Positions 11,033 through 26,000 of a stretch of 64,000 nucleotides of DNA are shown here, in pieces. Under the pieces are notes generated by a model. The model ran no database searches and was not told where the DNA came from. It saw only the letters and a list, made by a program, of their open reading frames with translations. Position numbers and translations under genes: made by a program. The stretch spans positions 26,090,905 through 26,154,904 of the forward strand of contig JASFXZ010000005.1 of the NCBI GenBank assembly GCA_032209605.1. Direction: 5' to 3'. Origin of the DNA: Mactromeris polynyma. Taxonomy: Eukaryota; Mollusca; Bivalvia; Venerida; Mactridae. The number at the start of each line of letters is the position of its first letter. Position 1 is the stretch's first letter.

Positions 11033-14000
11033 ATGTCTTTTTACAACAGTATTCAAGATTCTGGACAGGCAAATCTGTTTCAACAGTATTTTGCGGTAAG
11101 TGATAAATTTTACAGTATCTCGTCCAAGCTTGTTCATGTGTTTAAACATGGTAAACACACAAAGTGACACATATTGAACCATGACAATCTTTAATATTCT
11201 TATGTGTATCCATAATTCCATTGTTGATGTTCATGACTGTTGACTCATGGAAATAAACGTTGTCATTATTGTCATTTTATATGTTAACGCATTTAATGAT
11301 TTTATGCTTTCCGCGATGTGTATTCTATTATCCATATCTTAGGCTTAGTGCCGGCAACATCTAGATGTAGAAAAATTATTTAACTTAAATTTAAGTTAAA
11401 ACTGAAAAAGGGAAGGGATCAATAGGGCCGCATATTAATTTTTATTATTATTAAAAACTGTAGTCGTGATGAATACGGTCTGTTGAAACGGTATCAGGAC
11501 AACTCGACCCCTGAACAATTCGACCCCGCTAAAAAACCGAGTCAGCTCAACCCCAGTACATCTCGACCCCTATTTTCCGAGTTTTCGGCAAGTCAAATCG
11601 ACCCCTCAGATGCTATGAAATTTTTTGAATTATTGTATGTATATTTTTAAATTTATTATAAATTTTTTATAAAAAATCATGATTTATAAACACCGAATAC
11701 GACATAATGTTGTAATATAAATTCGAAATAAAAGTATTGTGTTTGATGTATGTGACAATTGTAGCAGCACCGAATCTGCAACACCGGTGAGTATTGTTTT
11801 ATGATCGCGTTGTTATCGTCATGTATACGGAATTCCAATTGTTAAGTATGATATATGACAGTTATAAATTTAATTATATATTCTAAATGATACCTGCGTA
11901 ATAACGTATCATGAATTGAAATTGAGTAACATAATTTGCTAGTTTGTTCAGGTTACTGCCGTCTTCATGAGCTTTTTAATGTACAATTTGAGAGTGAGAT
12001 TATAGCCCCCTGTATATTGGACGCTATTATTATTTCGATAATTTAAATTCTGCTGATTTATTGATAAAGTGCTTTATACCGAAAACTGTATTAGTAAATT
12101 ATTATACTGAAGATCTTGTATAGAGAAAAATGAGTAAATAATACTTATTATTAAATCGATATGTTCTGATACTTTTTGGACTGAGCACAATTCCAAGACT
12201 AGCGATCGGTAAATAAATATAGTAACAGTAAAATTTACATATTTTTTAATAAAGGCCTGGTGCACAGTATTTTTTCCATTTTTTTATTGGTTACAATGGA
12301 ATTATTTACAAAAAATTGAAATGTTATCTGTTATGTCCGTCCCCTTATGTGTAATGTTATTTATTGTGAAGTAAATCATCTTTTACACCCGATCCTCTAA
12401 CAATACAGAGGGGTCGAACTGACTTAGCAAAATTAGGGGTCTAGTTGACTTAGGGATCAAACTGTTCAGGGGTTGAGTTGTCCCGCAGGTACAACACCCC
12501 AAACAACTATATAATATAGTATATTGAATGTAACAAATATGGGAACAAATATCGAATAGGACAGATTTCTTTAATTCAGTCATGGCGAATGACTTCCAAG
12601 ACTTGTCAGACTATCGGTCTGACAACCTTGGAAAACTTGTCGGCCCAAATGCAAACTTGTCAGTCCGAAAACATGTTGTTGAAAATTACATTCTTTGCAG
12701 ATATGTTTGCGAGGTAAAGCAAAAATACAGTAACCTATCACATTTTGCATGCATGCATTCATACATACTTGGGAAGCAAAGCAGTCTGTAACAATATCAA
12801 AATAAATATCTATTTATATTTTTAGTTCAGTATCATTCATATTTTACATATTGTAAATTCAAGGGGAGTAACACGCAAAATTGTGGAATTGGGGGTTGTC
12901 AAAATAATTCCATTGACAACTCTCGAAATATTAAGATATTGAGTTTAATTTATCCATTAATTGAATAAATTTCATAATATAAAGACTTAAACTATAATAT
13001 TTCGTTGTAGTTGGGTGATTTGGGACCCACCCATCAAACAGTAGGAACTGCCGATAAACAGCCATACCTGTCTGATGTAGTCAGTGTACCCGATTTCGCA
13101 CACATTTGCAATATTCAAGTATATTAACAATTAAAACATAAAAATTCAATGACAGCATTTATATCGCATTAAAGAACAAACTCTGTATCTTAAAACAAAT
13201 GTTTTATTCCGTCATATTTTCTGACGTCATGGAGGAGGGTGCGCTTGAATAAAGACACCATATGGAGAACATATTCTTCGTATCGGGTAAAGTTTCCATA
13301 ATCTAATGAAGAATTTATACTTTTGATACTTTTTCTTATATTTTTATATTCTGTTATATTTTCATGTAATTCTATCAGTTAACACACAAGTAAATGGGCA
13401 TTTACCTGCTTACCTACTGACCAGTATTTGTTTTGTTTTTGTGGTCGTCTGCTTCCCTAAATGCATTGCATGCATAAAAAGAATCAGCGCCCGGTCTGCT
13501 TCCAATAAAGTAACAAAGAATCTTTGTTTTTATTGGGAATCATTTAGAAAACGTGAGTAAACAGCAGGTGTGCGAAGCTGCGTCCTGTGCGAAATCGGGA
13601 CACTGACTCTAGAAGGTCTGAGAATATATCAAATATGGTACAAATCGAAGCGAGTTTTACGACAGACATTGCTGTTTATGTAAAACAATGCAATTTTCTT
13701 TTTGGCTTCAATTATTTTCTATACTTCGAGAGAGAGAATACGTAACTACAGGGAACGCCACATACACAAGACAGTGCCTCCCCACGCAGACCTCCGGGAA
13801 AACACTTCTCAACTTTGATTCTGTCGTCAAAAAAGCCTTTCAGGAGTGAATGTTACATCTGATTATAATAGTTTTTTTAAGTTTATTTATCGAAATATTT
13901 CCATTTCTGTTTGATTAGTTTACTCACTATTCACTATTCTGCACGAGTTCATTGACAAATGTGAGTATGGGTCATCTCGGGTAAAAAAACTAGGTTATTA

Positions 14001-17000
14001 GGTCAAATCATAGGAAAAAAATTGTGTTAAAGAATTCTTATTCCTTTCATAAATTCATCAGTTTTAATCTAATATTTTCAGAACATTTGTCTGCATGATA
14101 TCTTAGACATATCTAAATATGGGTCATCTTGGGTCAAATCCCAGGTCACTAGGTCAAATCTTATAATCATACCTACATAATACTTAACGCATTTACTTGC
14201 TCCTCTATAAATAAACATCCTACTGCAATATTGCCTTTGACAAAATGACAAATCCAGTTATAGTGTTAATGATATTTTGGTTGAACCTCTAGATTTTCTT
14301 TGGTGTGTTTAAATGGGTGCCAAACAACAATAAAGACATACACTTTGATAAGAACAGTTGTAGTCTGTCTATGTTGAGCAATGAAATAACTTCAAGTTAA
14401 AAAACATGTTTTTCTGTCTGATGTATTTGTCACTATTATTAAACTGAAGGAATTAAGTTCATAAATGAAAAAATAATTGTGAAATATTTAAATATTTTTC
14501 CTTTTCTTGATACAAAGTTTCTTTACCTTTTATTTTCTGATTGAATATAATTATGTATGCAGTACTTGATAAAACAATTATGTAATACTTGACTTACATT
14601 GACCTACAATGCATGTATTTGACCTATTTGTTTTATAATTGCCATTTTTCTCACAAGTGTTCAATTACTTAAAAAGGAATGGCGTTGGTTGGCATTTTGT
14701 TGTAATATGAATATCCATTGTTAAAACTTGTGTTTAATTTTGTGTGAGAGACAGAACTGTGATTTCTCTATAGAAGACAGAAATAAAAATGAATGACATA
14801 ATTGGTCTTACAATTAAGGCCCATGGCATTCATATTCATGAATACAGTATATGTAACATTTTAGTGGTCTTGTACAAAGATTGTTCAAATCATGTCTGTT
14901 GGGTCAATATTTGCATCACCCCAGGGGTCACATGTTTTACACAGACTTATATAGGGATTCTCTTTGAAAATCTTCTTGTCCTGTACCAAAAGATATTTGG
15001 CATGTAGCATTGTCTAGTGGTCCTCTACCAAGATTGTTCAAGTCATGCCCCTCAGTAAAAAACTGGCCCCGCCCCAGGTGTCACATGTTTTGTATAGAAT
15101 TATATAGGATAAATGATCTTGTACAGAACCATATGGCCCAGTGCTTTCATGTTTGCTATACAACATTGTCTCATGGTCCCCTACCAAGAGTGTTTAAATT
15201 ATGCACTGGTGGTTAAAACTAGCCCCCACCCGGGGTCACATGTTTTCTATAGAGACTAATAGACTTGTACAGGGAAAACTTCAGTATCAATATTGACGCC
15301 GCCCTGTAAGCGACATGTTTTTTTTAAAATTCAGTTATATACTCAGCAGCCATATTTTTAAGTTTTGGGGAAGTATGGCGGGTCCTTTTGATAGGGGAAA
15401 TTTGCATCATGAATCACCAAATTTGAGTATTTATAAGGCTATAATTTTTAAAAGATTTATTGATGGGGAATTTTCATTTTAAGTAGGGGAAAACTATATA
15501 CTTTTTCTATGGGGAATGGGGCAGTATATCAGCCCCAAATTTGCCATAAAAAGGGACTGTATAGGGAAATTGTCTGGTCCAGAACCATCCTCAAAGGTCC
15601 ATTTGTACAATGTAGTCAGTAGAGCGCCTGGGCTTCTTGTTTTAAAATGCTTCATTATTTTGTACTCTATTTATGATACTATGAAATAGTAAATCAAGTA
15701 ATGATAGCTTATATTCTGAAATAAAAGCATGACCAGGAACATGCAAACATTTAGTTTCATTTCCATAAAAAAACATTTGTTAGAAATATTATTTTTGTGT
15801 TTTTATCCATCTATGTACATGCATTACGGTTGACATTGGTTTAACTAAAAGTTGATGTAGTTTTGCTTTCAAATTTTTGTCGCCACATCCATTTTGCTTT
15901 CAAATTCTTTTCTAGTTGTTTAAATAAAGATGTTATGAAATTGCTGCTTAAATGGTGATTTTTTTATACACCAGTTAATAATGATAAGGTAATGAAACTA
16001 TAATACATAGTGGTCAATCGGTGTCTGCAAATCTAACCTTCAGCAAGTTGACCATAATATAGACCATGTAAAATAATTGCGATGCAGGTTTTAATGTTGT
16101 GAATGTGATCCATCACCATTTGTGTAAATCTAATACAAACTGTCATGAAACATGTTCACGTAACGCCTGGGGACATTTATAACGATCATATTTCACAGGT
16201 TGCCATGTTGAATTTTCTCTGTCATTACACTAAACATTCTAATTAAAGATCCACTAATTTAGAATCTATTAACTTAATTTTAGAGTTTGTTCAGTGTTTT
16301 TACCACAATCAAAAGTGCGACAAGTGAAATCAAACGCAATTGAATGGAGTTAATTACATTGTTGATTTTGCAGTTTTTTGTTTGAAAAGTTTGTTGTATT
16401 GAAAATTTTAAGTTTCATGTGTCGAGATTGCTGGCTACAAAATGCATAAGGAATTAAAACGTAACTTGGTAAATCAGCTTTGAATGAAATAATTTGCTAC
16501 AGTAGCTATTTTTTGTGAATTTATTGAAGTAATGCAATTTCATAAGTACATTTATATGTTAATCTAATTCATACAATATACATGTGTATGCAGGGTACTA
16601 GACAGTGTATACCATGTACCAGATGGTATACATTGGGTAGTCATATAAGTCATGTGGACTAAACATCTTTCGTGTATATAATTGTGTGTTGTAACATAAC
16701 CAAATTATAATTAAGCATTCTTCAACAATTAGCATGACTTCTTTACTTTCTTGAACATAACATACTCGCCTGGAGTCAGGTACAGTCCGTCCAGGATAAG
16801 TTTTTGTTTATAAACATTCGACAGACAAGTTCAATGTACCCTAATAGGGGTGTCATAAAATAGTGATACCATTTATTAAACTGTTACTCACTCGACTAGT
16901 ATCGAAGTATGAATAGCTGAGCGGTCATATACGGAGCTGTGCAGCGGAAAGATGAGTAGAACATTTTCGTTCCGGGTTCGAATCTCCGCTGCAACTTAAA

Positions 17001-20000
17001 TTAATGCTTCTAATCTGAATACTGATTATACCCTATTGAACCGAACTTTCCCTTGTTTCACGTTATCTCGGGCCCACTGTACATGTATGCATGAATATTG
17101 ATAATAAACAGATTAGGTCAAGCAGAAAATTGTCAGTTTTTAATTTGACCATTCTGACAAACAACACAAAACATATTATGCACTATTACCAAACAGCAAA
17201 ACTGGGCAATACATTCAAATACTTGTTGTACTCAAAGTTTCCTAAAACATATGTATTGTTTTACCTTGTTAAAATCAGATATGTAGTATCCATAAATTTG
17301 CAGTTGAATTCGGTGTAAATGATATATACATGTGTATATCTATATATTTCCTTAAACTTGCACCATTTCAAGGAAATTAAATTCTGAGTAAGATTATTAT
17401 TTATGGTCTTAAATTGATTTCAGTTTCCTTGAAATGTATTATTGTTTAATAAGTAACCATTCTGAAATTGAAGGGATCACTTACGTATTTCATTTTGTAT
17501 CTAAAATTATTAACTGTTCAATACAGTCTAGTCTGCTTTCGGTGAGAAATAATTTTCTCTGAGAACTAAAAATATTTATATAATTTTACACGTTTGTCCT
17601 GGTAAAAAGTGTGACCCTTTTGAATGCCTTATCATTCAGTTAATGTTAAACCGTTTGATTGAACACTTGTGGAGTCCGGTAGCTCGGAATATTTTTCAAC
17701 GAAAATACTTGCTCATCCCTAAACAAGAGACTTCAAAATTTTACCAAATTACCCAGCATGCCTGTGTAGCGTGTGACATTGAGAATCGTTCAGTTTCCTC
17801 AGTTTTATACCCACTGATTTTTTATGATATTTGGTAGGGCATGATTTTCTTAAACTAACAAATACCCAGCCTCCATTCATTTCCTACTTGTTTATTTCCT
17901 TAGTAAAGTTGGTATTTTGACATCTGTACCATTTCTCTAGCTGCTCTCTACTTTTTTCTTCCATCATTGGATTTTTGTGGAAGTATTTGCTTAGGCCATG
18001 CCAAATTGGAATTTTGTTAAGCATCAACGTAAGTTTGCGAAACCTAGCTACCTATTCAAAAAAAAAAAACTCATAACAAAAAAACAAATATCCTCAGATA
18101 ATAAGCGATGCATAATTTTATATATATTTTAATGAAAGAAACATCATAAAAACAAAACAAAATGGTTTGTTTCAAAACTAGATCTAAACATGAATAAATC
18201 TAAAAATATATAAATTTAAAACTGACTAGTTTTCACACAAATTGACTACTTTTCACACAAATTAACGTTATTAACAAATTTCTACAAGACAATTATAGTA
18301 ATAATACTATGTTAAGAATCCAGGCCTTTTTCTGTCCATTTTGGGAAAAAAGACCCTAGATAAATTGGGGAAATTTGCGTCTTAAAATTTGCCATTTGAG
18401 AAAACTTGAATCGCTTCAACTTGAATTTTTGGGAATTTTTAATAGTTAAAAGAACAGACTTTTCATATCTAAATTTTAAAAAAACAAGCATTCTAATCTT
18501 CATTTCTTGTAGACAATAATGGCTCTAGTAAACGATTTTTCGTAGGTGCTTCTGATTAGGATTTTTTTTCAGATTGGGAAAAAACCCATATATTTGGCTT
18601 TGGGAATGGGTCAGATAGTCACATCGTTGTCGGATCTCAACTAAAATTGCGGGGGTCAAATCATGGACATCGAAAATATTTGAGAATGTTAGCTTAGAAA
18701 AAATGTTGTTTTTTTGGCTCGAGGAGCGCAAATCTAAGCGCACACATACGCTTAAGATAATTCCAATTTGGCATGGCCTTGTGTAATTTTACCTACGCAA
18801 TAACATGTCTGATAAATTTAGATATTTGTTCTTAGCTTAGATAAAAAATTCATTGTTAGTTAAAATATTCTTTTGCCAAAAAAGTACATGAGAAAAATTG
18901 CATAAAAATTTAATAGAGATTTGCCTTGAATAAAAGCAAATTTCTCCTTTGAACTGCCATTCTAATCAAGTAGATTATGATCTAGTAATAAGTTTATAAT
19001 GGCCTGTAGTGCAAGTTTGTGTCTGTACTGTTATTCAGTTTTCTATTTGATATGTATGCAATGTGTGATAAGTTTCAATAAAAACACATGACTGTCTGTG
19101 TGGTATTTTATCTTCATTGAAAAACTTCCTTGTTGGTAATAAATGAATCAAAAAAGGTCGGAACTAAATATTAGGAGGCTACTCAGCCTTACAAATTGTT
19201 GGGTTTTATACAACTTCATCAGAGGATGAGATGTTAATGTTTGCTTGAACCTGATAGACTGTGTTTTCACCACTTGAAATGTCACTTTAAGATGGCTTCC
19301 TGGATAACAAAGTGCTATGTAGTGTTGACATTTATCATAAAAAAACTCTGAAATCGTTAGCTTGCATGTTTTTACGCACCACCAAAAAAGAGATGCATTT
19401 TGAAATTGCATTGTCTGTCTTGTCTGTGCAAGACACTCTGTTGTTCGAACTTTAAACAATGCTATAGATTCACAATGAAACTTCTCTGAAATGTAATGCA
19501 TGATGAGAACGTACCATGTTTCTGTACATACAAGGTCACCGCATTCTACTTCCGGGGTATTCATCCAAGACGTCATTTCATGACTCTTAAGTGACAACTT
19601 TTGTTTCATATATGCATCACTTGATCACTCTGGATTGGTCACTCACAGTCACAGAGTTTGCCCAGTATATCTGACTGTCTTTACTTGTTTAGTACTGTCT
19701 GGTCTGGGAAAAAGTAGGAAATATCACAATACACAAAGTAGGAAATAATTGAGAAAGTCTTGACTTTTCGTCTTTGACAATCAGTGTTTGTTGATTGAAA
19801 GGTAAGGACTTCAAGGTCATAAATCTAAGTTTGTAGACCAGTCTAAAATACACAAGTATTTGATGTGTCAATTCTGACTCTGAGTGTGGTCTTATTAAAA
19901 ATTGACCAATGTGAGGATCACATTGTTAGACTGATCCCCAAACTGAGTTTTATTGTCTTGAGGTCTGTTTAGTCCCATCAGTGGCAGAAGTTCTCCAGAA

Positions 20001-23000
20001 TGATTCACCTTACTCACAGATGTGAAAATTGAAATACTTTTCTTGTCAGTATTAATGGTTGTTGTCTCATGTTATGATTCTGTCGAGAATATTATTGATT
20101 CATGTATGCATGATTGGCTTGTAATAAATACTTAATTACATGTAATTTCTCATCATTAATTGATTTGTACTTAATTGATCACAACTTTCTGTCAAAGGTT
20201 GAGATGTATTGGACAAAATTACAAGCTTGGTATAATGTAGAACATGTTTGTTTCACAGACTGACTCAGGGCCAATGAGAGTCAGCTTGACCAAAGTAGAA
20301 ATTCTGTTCCTGGTATATTTTGAATCACACAGATATTTACCTGTTGGATACAGACACAAGTGCGCATAAATTTGTTGATATTGTGCCCACTAATCGTGTG
20401 ATAAATATAAATAAGTGATGCTGATACAGTACATGAATATTCATGGTCACACATCCTGCTTATATCTGATAGTAAAGTTTCGATCATAGGTTAACCATGA
20501 AAGTTGCGCATATTGTACCACATAATTATAATGCGCTGCAAGTTTACTAATTATATCCAAGACGAGAGATTGTGCATGTTCATAATTTCACAGATTTTTG
20601 TGGTTGCTAAATGTATGTAATGTATGAGTGTTGAAATATCAATTATTATACCTGATAGCACTCTTAAAGACATTGAATTGTAGGGCAAGTGCTTACTTCT
20701 TGGACCAAATTCTATAAAAAACGCACTTATGTTCTCTTGTTCCAGACAAAAAGTACTTTATGTTTAATGTCAGTTTTCAAGAAATTTGTTATTTAGACAG
20801 TTTAAAAGCTAATTTTATGTTTTAATAGTGTTAATAAATTCTTGAATATGAAATAGAGACGGAAAGTATTTCCAAGCACTAAATCAATTTCAGTGCAATT
20901 TAATGCATGTGGATGTGCCCATGGCGGTATATTGCTAATAAATTTTGAAAGATAGTTAAGTCATATTTATAATTTTATTCCTTGTGCATGGGGTTTTCCA
21001 TTGCTTGACACATGTATGACAAGTGACTCTCTGACCCACTAGCACTACCCTACTCTTGAATCATTACATTTTTTTCCTTTGTGTAAAAGATGAAGAATAT
21101 ACCTGATGATAAAATTGCTGCTAACGTATTGTTGATCAAAATGTGATAAGAAAGTAGAGCAGTCACAGGGGTTTCATGTGACCCTAATGAATTGACCCTT
21201 TGACCTCTGGAATTTCCAAAAGGCCTCATTTTGGCCCTTAGTATTCTGGCGGAAGGGTAAATTTTTCTCGAAATTATAGGTTATTTTTGCTGTAAAATCC
21301 AGTCAAAAATTATCAAAATGACCCTTGAGATTCAGCGCCTAGTGGAACCCCTGAGTCACCAATTAAGGTATTTGTTCCATGAAAAACACTTCCCATGACG
21401 TTACTGCATTCCAACGTTCACTTGATGTTGGTTCATTTTCTCATACAAAATAGCAATTTTCTGTCATCATCCCTTTTAGATTTTCATGTCTGGAGGCTAT
21501 CCTCATCATACCCTCATACCTGGGTTGCTAACTAAATTAATTTGTCTTAATGATGAGATATTTGAACACGACATATTTGATTTAATTAATTTATTTGATA
21601 AGAGTTTAATGCTGGAAATTTGACATAAAGATAGTTGTATTGAAATACCTGCTGTAGTTGAACAGTTGAAGCATCTATTTAAATTCCGACTGATTTTTAG
21701 AACTGTTAAAATTTATAAGAAAAGTTGGATATTAAAGTTTCATGCCTAAGTAAATGCAGTTGAAATCTCATTTAATGTGGAATGTAATGTGTGTGAAATC
21801 TGGTGTATTGTGGAAATCCAGTAATTTTATAATGGTCAGTATAAGATGGTTTCTTTATACTTATAACATTTGCTGAGGATTTTAGGCTTGATAAACCGTA
21901 GATTACTTTGAATTCACAATTAATTCATTCTAACTTGACCTCTTAAAATATTTCATGAAGTCTTTGATTTGAGCTGCATTGAGATACATTAGACATTTAT
22001 TCACATATAGCAGGTATTTCAAAGCCACATTCATCTTAATAAGCTCTAGAGAACTTTTGAATTTGCCCTGAATCATTTTGGCAAAAATTAGGCAGTCATG
22101 AAAATTAGTGATCTACAGTACAAACTCTTTAAGGATATACTTTGGCTGATTTCCTAGAAATGATTATTGTTGTTGATGATGGTTAATTTAAATATTTGGA
22201 AGAGAATCTGGACTAGCAAGATTGAAGCTCATGAGATTGGCCAGAAATCTTCAATGCTGTGTCTGCCAAATATCAAGAAAGGGAAAAAAATATTTCAGTA
22301 CCAGTATTAACAGATTTCCAACCACGTTATAGGTTCAGGGGGTTATTTTGTCGAGAACTTTGTGCATTGTACATAGTTTGTCTGCTGCATACTTTGGCAT
22401 CTGTTCAGAAATTGATATTTTTTCCCCATCTTCGTGATGTAACTTGGTACTTGTAGGCTAATGTGAACTCCAGAAATTTTGTAACATTTTTTGTTTATGT
22501 ATGCTTATAAAAATTGAGTATGATGCTAGATGGAATGTTATAGTGGTTGTTTCATTTTCCTGTGTGGATTTATCCTTGCCATTGTTTGTGTGGTCTTCTT
22601 GCCCTTTGTATGGATTATAAATTTGTTCAAGTACACTGATGTTTCTATTACATGGCTAGCAGAGCTTTACCATACATTTTGATAGACGTTATTGTGGAAA
22701 GATAAGCATCTGACTAAAAATTTGGAGATATGTCTAATTTGTGTTGGCAACTACAGTTGGTCTGATATTTGATCATGAAATAATTGAACTGGGTGATGGA
22801 ATTATTCCTGATTTTCTGAGATTTTCAAATGGAGTTATGTCTCTGCTTGATTTATTGCAATAGATAGATCAAAAGATGTGATTAGAAAATTTAACAGAAC
22901 AAGATTATGTTGTTACAAACATTTAACCGAATGATAATGGATTTATCCCATCTATGATCAACAGGTGTGTAGATATCACTGATCACACTGTGAAACAAGA

Positions 23001-26000
23001 TTGGAAATTGGGTAATAGACATGTTTTACTGTATTTGATGCAGGTAACAATGTTATGGTGTTCAAACATGTGTTGGCAAAATTTCCAGCATTTTTTTCTG
23101 GATTGTTTATGACAGATTGCTGTGAATGCTTGATAATCTTTGGAATTACATAACGTAGAAGTGGAATATTATTTTTGATACTGCGGAATATGTTTACATA
23201 TTCTGTATCTCCTGCTTATGTGTTTATTCGTGATATGAATTTCTATCATACTGAAGTTGGGATGAATTTCTGGAAATTATGATTTATACTAGTGTCCTTA
23301 TATCTGTTGTTGACTCAGTATATTTGTGCTGTTTTTTTCTGCTTAGATTTCAGAAATAGGTGTTTTCTAGTCAGCTATTAAGGATTACTGAAATTGAACC
23401 ATTTGTGAAATATCTTTGGAATAAATATAAGAGTTTGTAAACAAATAATGTTGTGTTTTAATCTGTTTATATTTCAGAAATAGGTGTTTTCAATTATTAA
23501 GGATTACTGGTAAAATGTTGGTTAGATAAAGTTTTTAGGAAAGGAGTATGGTACCCATTGCTTTGTGTTGAGTAGTAAGTAAGTTACTTAGCGTGATTTG
23601 CTGTTCAGCTGTTTAATGTAGGGTTAGATATCAGTTCATAAAATGTTATTGAAAGGAATACTCAATGTGTGTATATACCAGTAATTTAGATATTTTAGTC
23701 AAACTGCAGTGATGTTGATACAAAGTGAGTCACTGAGGACTGTTTGCATGTGATTAAAATTTTATCTGAAGCTCATTTTCCGTATGATAAGAGTTTGACA
23801 TTGATATTGATGTGAAGATAATTCAATCAATTAAGTGTTGCAAATTGTTATCCAGCAGATAATTAATGAACTGATACTTACCGGTATATAAATATTGTGT
23901 ATAAATGTAAATAGTTGGTTTCAATGGATAGTGTGTTAGCTCATACACCAGAATTCACCATTAAATTTATACATTATCTTGATTACTTAAAAAAAATATA
24001 TATGTTACTTTTTGTACCTTAAAGGTAATGCAATGGTAATGTCCATCAGTATGTTAGTATGAAATGTTTATTTGTTCATTGGAACACCTGTATTCGGAAA
24101 TTGGAACAAATCTTAAGTATGAAGAAAGCGTGTGCCGGTTCATGAATCTCGTCAGTACTGTCAAGGTCAAAGGCAGGGGCACTGTTCTTGGACATTTTTT
24201 AGTACAAGTGACATACATACTTAATAACTGTAAATTCCATCTAATTTTACAACATTGAATTTAGTTGTAATGTTTGGTAGGTAGGAACAAAATCTGAGAA
24301 AATAATGAATGTTTATTTCAACAAATTGCAACAGTTGCCTTGTCAGTCTGGGCATTCATTTCTTTCTGAAAAATCAACAAATTACTGTCAGTTATCCATA
24401 TTTTATGTTTCAAACCATCATTACAGAGACACCATGAGTTTGTTACAAAATTAAACAAGAATAATACTACCGGGGTATATGACATCATTATTTCATTTTT
24501 GCTAGGACAGGGCAATCCCCTCTTACACCTACTCATAAAATAAAACTGTGTCGACACATCCATCTTAAATCAGTTCCTGCTTGCTACGTTTCTATTTTAT
24601 AAGTGAGACATGCTGAATTTACTCTTAATTAATGACCTAAGGCAATGCTTAATAAATTAATTGCTCATGGCACCTTGATTTACCCCTGGTATTTGGCCCA
24701 GACTCAATTGTTTTCACTCTTCTCTGCAGGATCTTTATTCGGGTCAGTTTTCTTGCTCAGGACAGGTGTATAAAAAGTGTAAAAAAATCGACCTGCTCAT
24801 CCCACATGTAGGTTAAGGTACTGTAAACAAATAATTTATTAAGGTTGGTCTGATGATAAATGTTCTGAATGGTAGCATTTTCAAAGGTTATGGAAGATTG
24901 ATAAGTGATTTAAATCACTTCATTGAAGTGAAATAAGAACCTCAATGAATCTTTCCTATATCATGTATATGTTACTTACCCCCCTGTTTGATTGGTATGA
25001 AGTTATTTTCTTACACAATATTATAAATATCTCATGTGTCTGGCTTAGGCCATTATAAATTGTTTGTTAGTTTATCATATATTTGTTTTCATACAGTGAA
25101 GTTTGTTTTAATCATTTATCTTCTAAAAATTAATATCAACATGTTCTGAACTTCAGAAGTAAGACTTTCAAAGACCACTTCCTGTGTTAAGCAATATAAT
25201 GGAGGCTTCAAAATAACAAGTTGGCAGAGTTGATAACCATGCAGCTAGTTTGGTACAGCCTTATTGTAAATTATAATGACATACATTCCCTTCATACAAT
25301 ACAATGAAGCCAGATACTTTCCTGATGTGTTTGATGAAATTATGAAGTCACTTTGTGTTTTATAATGAAAACTATATACAACTTTACCTCTCACCTCATT
25401 AGGGTCATCCGTAAAAAAATTGTCTGTTTGTGGTGTCCTGACCGATTCAACAAATTTGCTATGACTCAAATTTCTTTGGCTACTCAGTGCAGGATTACTG
25501 TGCTGTTAAGTGTACGTATACAGAGTCTAACTATGACCTTGGCAACCTTCACAAAATAGTACAAGTAGGAATTTACCAAGCAAATATTTTTTTAAATACA
25601 GCCTACTAATTTTTGATGTTGATAAAATTTAATGGTAGCCATCCTTTAGATTTTGATTTAAGCATCACAATTGATAAGTTTTTATTAAATCACCAGTAGT
25701 CTATAATACTGTTGGCATTGCAATATTTAGTATCTGTAATTTGGTTCTGGTTGGAAAGATAATCTAAAATATATCAAAGATATCCCGGTAGCAGCAGGTC
25801 ATACCCTTCCATGAAAATTTGACAAAAATGTTGATTTTCCTCCACATGTTGAGAAGTTGCTGGCTCCTTGTGGAAGGGTAAGTTAGTACTGGTAAGAATT
25901 CAGTCCAGGAAAAACTGGTTAGGTGAACCGGCCGCCGTATATATAACTGAAATATCGTTGAGAAACAGTGTAAAGCCTGATGAAACAAACAAAGATAGTT

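Noticed and set aside
10793..11221. 142-aa minus-strand open frame upstream of p23
   Set aside because: It overlaps the shared promoter and the NOSTRIN first exon on the other strand, has no recognisable domain, and would lie in the p23 5' flank.
16910..16998. Functional tRNA gene
   Set aside because: A and B boxes are recognisable but the cloverleaf arms do not pair. The same reasoning applies to 36711-36992, 40905-40980, 46502-46796, 50800-50865 and 52597-52672.
19148..19609. 153-aa minus-strand open frame in NOSTRIN intron 1
   Set aside because: No domain, no flanking exons in phase, composition like the surrounding AT-rich intron. Could be decayed repeat; not supported as a gene.
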